Shown: positions 7,329 to 11,931 of the stretch, piece by piece
Numbering within the stretch: position 1 is the first letter of the stretch
Layout: each line of letters opens with the position of its first letter
Assembly (NCBI GenBank): GCA_003477185.1
Contig: DMTJ01000558.1
Span: 1-11,931 of the forward strand
Length of the DNA: 11,931 nucleotides
Source of the DNA: Lentisphaeria bacterium
Lineage (GTDB): Bacteria > Verrucomicrobiota > Lentisphaeria > JABSQK01 > UBA12247
Direction of reading: 5' to 3'
Notes under the pieces: generated by a model
What the model was told of the DNA's origin: nothing
The model's input: the letters and a program-made list of their open reading frames with translations, nothing else
The model's database searches: none
Program-made: the position numbers and the translations under genes

Positions 7329-7844
7329 CTACCAAGCCTCCGTAACGCCGGTGACGATCTGGTTTGCTGCATCAGTCACTGCGCGCTGGGCACCTTCTTC
7401 CAAGGTTGCGTTGAGGTCACCTAGTTCTGAGAAGCGCGCGCGGCCGGTCACGGTGCGCGACTCGAGCACTACTGAATTGTCGCTCACACGCCGGAGCGTG
7501 TAGGTGACGTCTACCGAAACATCGTAGACGGATGTGCGGTACGAATCCTGATCGCTGTCATCGAGTTGGGTCGGGACCTCGCCTACACCATTCAGCAGAA
7601 AGCGGGTGATGGTGGTGTCCAGGGACGCCGTCGCGTCGCGTTGGATGCTGACGCCGCCGTCTCTCACGAAGGCTGTCGGCAAGGACTGCTTCAAAAAATG
7701 CCCCAAACGCGGATTGGTCGTGTCGTTCTTGAGTGTGCCTAAACTGATGGCTTCAAGATCCGGATGTGTCAGGGAACCGAGTTGATAATGGCTGCAGCCA
7801 CAGAAAAGAGCCGCGGTTGCGAGTAGAAGGAAGATGCGATTCAT
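7329..7844 (-). CDS. lptE: LptE-like outer-membrane lipoprotein
   Basis: Likely the lipoprotein partner that plugs LptD and helps insert lipopolysaccharide into the outer leaflet of the outer membrane. The N-terminus is a lipoprotein signal peptide (residues 1-16) ending FCG before Cys17; the -3 residue is Phe, a weaker lipobox than usual. The mature start SHYQLG matches the LptE opening 'C.Y.l'. ISLGTLKNDTTNPRLGHFLKQSL recalls the LptE 'i.v..f.N.t..p.le..l...l' segment, and a later stretch with TVTGRARF and a C-terminal helix (NATLEEGAQRAVTDAANQIV) also fits. The 171-residue length is typical. The start overlaps the BamD-like stop as ATGA (7841-7844). Pairing with a BamD-like gene strengthens the outer-membrane assembly assignment. 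No LptD gene is in view. A generic LptE-fold lipoprotein of other function remains possible. Confidence 0.68.
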   Translation of the reverse strand: MNRIFLLLATAALFCGCSHYQLGSLTHPDLEAISLGTLKNDTTNPRLGHFLKQSLPTAFVRDGGVSIQRDATASLDTTITRFLLNGVGEVPTQLDDSDQDSYRTSVYDVSVDVTYTLRRVSDNSVVLESRTVTGRARFSELGDLNATLEEGAQRAVTDAANQIVTGVTEAW

Positions 7845-9031
7845 TCGTTGGCCTCTCCGCCAAGGTTAAGGTCATCCAGCGGACGAAGCCAGCGACCGCT
7901 GGAACGCGGTGACTGGTGTTTCGGTGCTGGTTCTTCAGCACTTTCCACCGGGTGGGGCGGAAGTGTACGAGTGGTTGCCTGCGGCGGTGATACGGTCCGC
8001 GGGGCGTCTGCCTGCGTCTGCGGGGCGGGCGCTGGCGGCAGCTCAGGCATCTTTTCAAGCTCCTGTGTGAGTTCCTCGCTCTCACCGAGGGCTGCGCTAT
8101 GCATATTTAGGGCGGAGAGCAGGGCGCTGGCGGCACCAGCACTGGCAGTGTCAGAAAAATTGGTGACGACTTGCTGCAGATAGCGCCGCGCGGCATCGAA
8201 TCGGGGATGTGCGTCTCTTTGGTAGAATTCGCCCAAGTAGAGCAGACGTGCTGCCTCCATCTCTCTCGATGACCCCAGCAAGGAGTCGATTTCAGCGATG
8301 CGCGCATGCTCACCCGCGGTCTTGCGTAGGGTCTCGAGCTCACGCTTCGCGCGGGCGACCAGCGTACCGTCGCCATCACCCTGTGCGGCCCAGAGCAGGA
8401 GCGTGTTTGCCAGATCTACCCGGGTGTCAACGGCAAGCGAATGGTTAGGCGGGAACCGCTTGAGTAGCTTTTCGAATCGCTCGATCGCGCCGCCATAGTT
8501 TTTGAGCTGCTGGGCGATCAAGCCCCCGCGGTAGAGGGCGGTGGGAGTCAGGGCACCGTAGGGGGCGTGCTCGGCGACGCTGTCGTAAATCTCCAACGCC
8601 TTGTCCACGTTGGAGAATGCCAGGCCCATCATCCGCTCTTTCTCTCCAAAATAAAAGCGGTTCGCGATGTCGATCTGGTGTTGCTGAACGACTGCGAACG
8701 GGATGAAGGTCCCGAACTCATCTACGGCCCGCGCGAATTTGTCCGCGGCCGGGTGTGGCTTACCCAGACGGTCGTAGCAGATGCCCTGCATGACAACGGC
8801 CTTGGCGCGATTCCGCAGGTTCACAGACCGCGTCTCGATGTCCGCGTAGATCTTGATCGCACGTTTAAATTGGCCGCGCTTTTCAGCGGTCTCGGCTTTG
8901 CGAATCAGGGACGCTACAGTCGTCCCCTTGCCGCGACGCCACTTGGACTCTGGTTTCCAGTCCATTTCCACCGCTGTTGCGGTAGTCGCCAGCAACAGAA
9001 TTGTTGTCAGCGCTACAATCACATGCCTCAT
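7841..9031 (-). CDS. Exported TPR protein, BamD-like
   Basis: A 396-residue exported repeat protein. Residues 1-20 form a Sec signal peptide (hydrophobic core LTTILLLATTATA) without a lipobox cysteine, unlike the lipoprotein BamD of E. coli. From about 40 to 310 helix-turn-helix repeats of TPR type follow: AETAEKRGQFKRAIKIYADI, then GICYDRLGKPHPAADKFARA, then IEVYD-like and GGAIERFEKLLKRFP units, the last with the 'FP.....A' spacing seen in BamD. Residues about 325-385 are rich in Pro, Ala and Thr, and the end carries GRWLRPLDDLNLGG, which may be a docking segment. The likely role is scaffold for outer-membrane protein assembly; CpoB-like or generic periplasmic TPR functions are alternatives. 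AAGGGTGA sits just before the ATG as a ribosome binding site, and a TATAGT -10-like hexamer lies at 9074-9069. It heads the minus-strand operon, coupled to the LptE-like gene. Confidence 0.72.
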   Translation of the reverse strand: MRHVIVALTTILLLATTATAVEMDWKPESKWRRGKGTTVASLIRKAETAEKRGQFKRAIKIYADIETRSVNLRNRAKAVVMQGICYDRLGKPHPAADKFARAVDEFGTFIPFAVVQQHQIDIANRFYFGEKERMMGLAFSNVDKALEIYDSVAEHAPYGALTPTALYRGGLIAQQLKNYGGAIERFEKLLKRFPPNHSLAVDTRVDLANTLLLWAAQGDGDGTLVARAKRELETLRKTAGEHARIAEIDSLLGSSREMEAARLLYLGEFYQRDAHPRFDAARRYLQQVVTNFSDTASAGAASALLSALNMHSAALGESEELTQELEKMPELPPAPAPQTQADAPRTVSPPQATTRTLPPHPVESAEEPAPKHQSPRSSGRWLRPLDDLNLGGEANE

Positions 9032-9236
9032 ATTGGGGTCACCCTTTGTCTGTGTTCAGCAATGCCGTACTATACCGAGACTTGGGGCTGAAGCGAGAGA
9101 GGATCACAAAATTGCAGGGACCGATGCGGCAAAGCTGCATGTTCGAAAGAATTGGTGCCGTCTTCGCTCCATGGTAGTCTGTTTCGGCGGCGGCCGTGGC
9201 GCGGGGAGCGATCCTCCTAACCCGTGCTAGTTGCCT

Positions 9237-9264
9237 TTGCTTTCGTTCTCTTTTCCGTTATCTT
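9237..9264 (+). promoter_or_regulatory. Possible promoter of the PspA-AAA module
   Basis: TTGCTT (9237-9242) is followed after 16 nt by TATCTT (9259-9264). Start near 9271 would give a leader of about 32 nt. Each hexamer matches the sigma-70 consensus at four of six positions, so support is weak. Confidence 0.3.
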
Positions 9265-9287
9265 GACGGCTACGCCAAAACCTTGTG

Positions 9288-9293
9288 AAGGAG
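9288..9293 (+). promoter_or_regulatory. Ribosome binding site that decides the PspA-like start
   Basis: AAGGAG at 9288-9293 lies 9 nt before the ATG at 9303. An in-frame GTG at 9285 would place this sequence inside the coding region, so the ATG is the better start. Confidence 0.75.
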
Positions 9294-9302
9294 CCTGATA
9301 CC

Positions 9303-10091
9303 ATGGGTATGTTCGGGTCGATATATCGTTATATAGTCACCCTTGGTGGGTTAATCGGAGGGGACGTCGATGGCGCCACCGACAAAATGCTAACCACGCC
9401 AGGTGGAGTTCGAACGACATTCTCGAAGACTAGGGAGAAGTGGACCAAGCAATACAGCGAGGTCCGCGAGGCCGTCGCCCAGCTGATGATGGTGCTCGAG
9501 CAGAAACGAAATTCGAGCGAGGAGCTCGCGACCAAGCAGCAGGAGGTAAAGACCAAGATGCAGGGCGCGGTGCTGAAGTACCAGCAGACGAATGAGCCGA
9601 AGTATCAGGAGGCTTTCAATGCGTTGTACGCCCAAGATCAGGGCCTTGATGCGCAAATGGATGCGTTGCAGGAGGAGATCGAAGGGATGCGCGGCAAGGT
9701 GGGGAACTACCGCTCGAAGTTGCAGGAGATGGACAGCCGGATCAAGGACCTAGGCAACCGCGAGGCGGCGGCGATCGCTGATATCGTCAGCAGCCAGCAG
9801 ATCATCTCGCTGAATGACCGCCTGAATGCGCTGAGTTCAAATTTGGATGATCGCAACTTGCAGGCGATCGAAACGCGGCGGGCAACACTGCTCGCCCAAG
9901 CCAAGCTGTCCGGTGAGCTCGCTGCGCCTGCCGTCGAGGAGCAAGGCTTGGACGAAGAGCTGCTACAGGCTGGCGCCCAGACTGAGGCAAACGACGTCTT
10001 TGCAGCGATGCTTGCGGAAGCCCAGGCCAAAGCCCCGTCGGCGGCGGAACAGAGCGAAGCCGAGAGCGGTGCTGCCGCCCGAAATCTTTAG
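9303..10091 (+). CDS. PspA/IM30-like coiled-coil protein (ESCRT-III superfamily)
   Basis: A 262-residue protein resembling PspA/Vipp1, which form membrane-bound rods and rings that stabilise or remodel the inner membrane. The opening MGMFGSIYRYIV (1-12) resembles the PspA amphipathic helix start 'MG.F.R....', followed by a Gly-rich turn (LGGLIGG, 14-20). Long charged helices run from about 38 to 205, interrupted by short breaks, with the basic run near 40-70 and 'MDSRIKDLGNREAAAI' (143-158) recalling PspA helices. It differs from standard PspA (about 220-230 residues) in carrying a C-terminal extension (about 206-262): a linker, an acidic helix QGLDEELLQAG (214-224), a second short helix NDVFAAMLAEAQAK (230-243) and an Ala/Ser/Glu-rich tail. 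There is no transmembrane segment, cysteine or enzyme motif. It is followed after 42 nt by the AAA+ gene. The family call rests on pattern, length and helix plan, so a different coiled-coil protein is possible. Confidence 0.62.
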   Translation: MGMFGSIYRYIVTLGGLIGGDVDGATDKMLTTPGGVRTTFSKTREKWTKQYSEVREAVAQLMMVLEQKRNSSEELATKQQEVKTKMQGAVLKYQQTNEPKYQEAFNALYAQDQGLDAQMDALQEEIEGMRGKVGNYRSKLQEMDSRIKDLGNREAAAIADIVSSQQIISLNDRLNALSSNLDDRNLQAIETRRATLLAQAKLSGELAAPAVEEQGLDEELLQAGAQTEANDVFAAMLAEAQAKAPSAAEQSEAESGAAARNL

Positions 10092-10133
10092 CCTGACTTT
10101 CATGCCTGACCTGCAGCGAGCTGGCGGTAGCGA

Positions 10134-11843
10134 ATGAGCGATGACCTGCCATTCATGGCCTCGCTGCGCGCAGCGTACAACTCGCGCCAGACCAATCAGT
10201 TTATCCTTACCGGGAACGTCTTTGACGTGTTCCGTTGCCCGTGGTTGTCAGACCGAGAGGGCACGCACTATCTGCCATTACAGGAGTATCTGGCCCAAAG
10301 GCTCGGCGGTGACGCGAGACTGGTGATCGTCTATAACATTGCTACCGGCATCGAATTTCAAGCGCCCGTGGATCCGGATACGTCGGAGCCGCGGCTTGCA
10401 TTGGCCCTGCGTTGCTATCGTGCCTTGTTCGAGAAGGGAGAGGAGGAGCTGGCCACGAGCAGCTTTGGCGAAGCACTGTCGAAAAGCTCAGCGATGATTC
10501 TGCCGTCCCTCGTGCTGTTGCGCAAGATCTGTCGAGGAGCTTCACGGCTTGGCGTGACGGTAAGCGTCGTGCTAGAACATTGCGAGAGCTTGTTGCCGGA
10601 TCGTGCGTCGTCGCAGATGACGGATGTTGAGCGGCAACGCCTCATCTTCTTCAAAGAGTGGCTGACGGATCAGGAATTTCTGGATTCTCCGCACTTGGTG
10701 CTGTGTATTGCGGAAACGAGCAGCGCGGTGCATGCTGAGCTGCGTCGACTCCCGCACATGCTCCCCCTTCACCTCCCACTGCCGGATGTGGCCGAGCGGA
10801 AGCGCTTTCTCCGTCATTGCCTGCGTCACGATTCCTCGCTGAAGCTGGCCGGATCGCAGCAGGAATTCGCCGAGCTAGGCGCAGGAATGACGCTCCTGGG
10901 GATGCAGCAGATCGTGCGGGGCGGCAGCTACCAGAACAGCCGTGTGCAGCGACGGGATTTTGCACAGCATCTGAACCGCCTGCTGGAAAGCCGCCTGGGG
11001 GATCACATCGAGTTGGTGCGCCCAGCGCATAGCATGGATGACGTAGTGGGGAATCGCGCGTTGAAGCAGGAGTTGGCGCGCGTGACCGATGCGTTGCGGA
11101 GCGGCGATCCGGAGATTGCACCGGTTGGAATTCTGGTCAGTGGCCCGAATGGCGTGGGCAAGACCTACGTCATGCTGGCCTGGGCCAACGCCTGTGACCG
11201 CGTCGTGCTCGTGCTGAAAAACTTGCGCGGCTCTCTTTTTGGTGAGACGGATCAGATCTTCGAGAAGATCCGCAATGTCCTAGAGGTGCTGGGAAATGTG
11301 ATCATCCTGGTCGATGAGGCAGACACGGTTTTTGCTCGGCCTGGTGGTGACAGCCATGATACCGAGCAGCGCTTATTCGGGAATGTGATCAAGATGATGG
11401 GCGATCCGCGCAATCGGGGGCGAATCGTCTGGGTGCTGATGACGGCTCGGCCAGACAACTTGGCGCCGGACCTAAAACGCAGCGGTCGCTGTGGACTGCA
11501 CTTGCCGATTTTTGACCCGGAAGGGGAAGATCGGGAAGACTTCGTGCGGCATGTGCTGGAGCGGAGCGATATCCAGCTTGCGGAGTTCGCAAAACCGGAA
11601 CGAGAGAGGTTTCAGGAACAAACGGCAGCCTTCAGTCCGGCGGATTTTCGGGAACTTTCGGTAGAGCTTCGCGCGCGCAGTCGCTTAGGCGGAGGCGATC
11701 TGGCACCACAGGATATTCTCGCGATTCTCGCGGAGCACAGTGGCGGCCATCTGGCTCGTCAGCGGCATGAGCAGACGGCCCAAGCGCTGGCTCATTGTTC
11801 ACGGCGGTCGTTGATCCCGCCTGGGATTCGCGACGCAACTTGA
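10134..11843 (+). CDS. Tandem AAA+ ATPase, degenerate N-half and classic AAA C-half
   Basis: A 569-residue cytosolic ATPase. The C-terminal half is a classic AAA domain (FtsH/Cdc48/Vps4 clade): Walker A GPNGVGKT (337-344), a pore-loop-like SLFGET (367-372) in the position of the Vps4 'WMGES', Walker B IILVDEAD (390-397), TARPDNLAPDLKRSGR (437-452) with two arginine-finger candidates R449 and R452, and AFSPADFRELSVEL (499-512) matching the 'SGAD..L' sensor 2 helix. The usual sensor 1 asparagine is Ala438. The N-terminal half (about 10-285) looks AAA-like but lacks a Walker A: QFILTGNVFDVF (22-33), VVLEHCESLL (145-154) as a Walker B remnant, and HLPLPDVAERKRFLRHCL (213-230). No MIT domain, signal peptide or membrane segment is visible. 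It starts 42 nt after the PspA-like stop with only a weak ribosome binding site, so it is probably co-transcribed and may disassemble or remodel PspA polymers. The exact palindrome at 11578-11594 lies in it. Confidence 0.85.
   Translation: MSDDLPFMASLRAAYNSRQTNQFILTGNVFDVFRCPWLSDREGTHYLPLQEYLAQRLGGDARLVIVYNIATGIEFQAPVDPDTSEPRLALALRCYRALFEKGEEELATSSFGEALSKSSAMILPSLVLLRKICRGASRLGVTVSVVLEHCESLLPDRASSQMTDVERQRLIFFKEWLTDQEFLDSPHLVLCIAETSSAVHAELRRLPHMLPLHLPLPDVAERKRFLRHCLRHDSSLKLAGSQQEFAELGAGMTLLGMQQIVRGGSYQNSRVQRRDFAQHLNRLLESRLGDHIELVRPAHSMDDVVGNRALKQELARVTDALRSGDPEIAPVGILVSGPNGVGKTYVMLAWANACDRVVLVLKNLRGSLFGETDQIFEKIRNVLEVLGNVIILVDEADTVFARPGGDSHDTEQRLFGNVIKMMGDPRNRGRIVWVLMTARPDNLAPDLKRSGRCGLHLPIFDPEGEDREDFVRHVLERSDIQLAEFAKPERERFQEQTAAFSPADFRELSVELRARSRLGGGDLAPQDILAILAEHSGGHLARQRHEQTAQALAHCSRRSLIPPGIRDAT
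11578..11594. repeat. Iterated palindrome, copy 6
   Basis: TTGCGGAGTTCGCAAAA, with an exact core at 11580-11590. It lies in the AAA+ ATPase gene and is read on the plus strand as AEFAK (483-487), the same peptide as copy 1 in an unrelated protein. Confidence 0.7.
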
Positions 11844-11931
11844 GAAATAGCGCAACCCAGAGCACTCCATTCGTTGCGGCCGGACAGCGACCGCGCGGGA
11901 GGCCTAGATCTCAAGACGTCCGAAAGGCGTG

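Larger units (their letters stand above)
9032..9302. other. Divergent intergenic region between BamD-like and PspA-like genes
   Basis: 271 nt with no credible coding region. The left end carries the ribosome binding site and a -10-like TATAGT (9074-9069) for the minus-strand operon, with no recognisable -35. In the middle ATGCGGC (9124-9130) and GCTGCAT (9134-9140) form a 7-bp hairpin with an AAA loop and one G-U pair. GAGGATC (9099-9105) is repeated inverted as GATCCTC (9210-9216). The right end carries a possible promoter and the ribosome binding site of the PspA-like gene. The hairpin could be an operator or part of a leader, but nothing identifies a regulator. Confidence 0.5.

Noticed and set aside
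9153..9168. A sigma-54-like element (GG at 9154-9155, GC at 9166-9167, correct 10-nt spacing) upstream of the PspA-like gene, tempting because enteric psp is sigma-54 dependent.
   Set aside because: The -24 and -12 boxes (TGGTGC and TCGCT) each miss consensus bases, it would leave a leader of about 125 nt, and no enhancer-binding activator gene is nearby.
10651..11121. A 156-residue minus-strand frame opposite the AAA+ gene.
   Set aside because: Composition is dominated by Ala, Arg, Pro and Ser with no domain; the plus strand encodes a convincing ATPase.
11844..11931. The right-hand end after the AAA+ gene: a 6-bp inverted repeat (CGCAAC 11851-11856, GTTGCG 11873-11878) and a minus-strand frame ending in TAG at 11904 that could be the last residues of a convergent gene.
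   Set aside because: The repeat has a 16-nt loop and no T-run, and eight codons at a window edge are too few to support a gene.

Overview
The window (about 11.9 kb, GC roughly in the high 50s percent by eye) looks like chromosomal DNA from a Gram-negative member of the PVC group, most likely a verrucomicrobium. The reasons are an outer-membrane gene pair resembling BamD and LptE, a coupled pair of pseudopilin-type genes (GspJ-like and GspK-like) resembling the 'Verru_Chthon cassette' proteins C and A, and an OleB-type hydrolase. The phylum call is inference from gene content. No rRNA, tRNA, CRISPR array, transposase or phage gene was seen.

Layout. At the left edge a family 2 glycosyltransferase (54-923, minus) diverges from a tRNA-dihydrouridine synthase (996-1994, plus). 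The synthase converges on a long minus-strand block; the two facing stop codons lie 7 nt apart inside one hairpin. Reading the minus block in its own direction gives: a BamD-like repeat protein (9031-7841), an LptE-like lipoprotein (7844-7329), an alpha/beta hydrolase (7303-6446), an RlmB/TrmH-type rRNA 2'-O-methyltransferase (6443-5733), an 88-nt gap, a GspJ-like pseudopilin (5644-4916), a large GspK-like pseudopilin (4919-2532) and a small exported protein (2535-2002). Three junctions are 4-nt ATGA overlaps (7841-7844, 4916-4919, 2532-2535), so translational coupling is likely.

Diverging from the BamD-like gene across a 271-nt intergenic region is a two-gene plus-strand module: a PspA/IM30-like coiled-coil protein (ESCRT-III superfamily, 9303-10091) and a 569-residue AAA+ ATPase (10134-11843). 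The ATPase has a degenerate N-terminal AAA-like half and a canonical-looking C-terminal classic AAA domain. This is the most interesting system here: a possible bacterial membrane-remodelling filament with a dedicated ATPase, parallel to eukaryotic ESCRT-III/Vps4.

A second signal cuts across gene boundaries. A near-palindromic motif, consensus TTTTGCGGAGTTCGCAAAA, occurs six times (four with an exact 11-nt core, two with one core mismatch), always inside genes and in both orientations, and it is translated in three different reading frames. It therefore behaves as a DNA-level iterated sequence and not as a protein motif.

Taken together the window is dominated by envelope functions: surface glycan synthesis, outer-membrane assembly, pseudopilin export and membrane stress or remodelling, with two RNA-modification enzymes interspersed.
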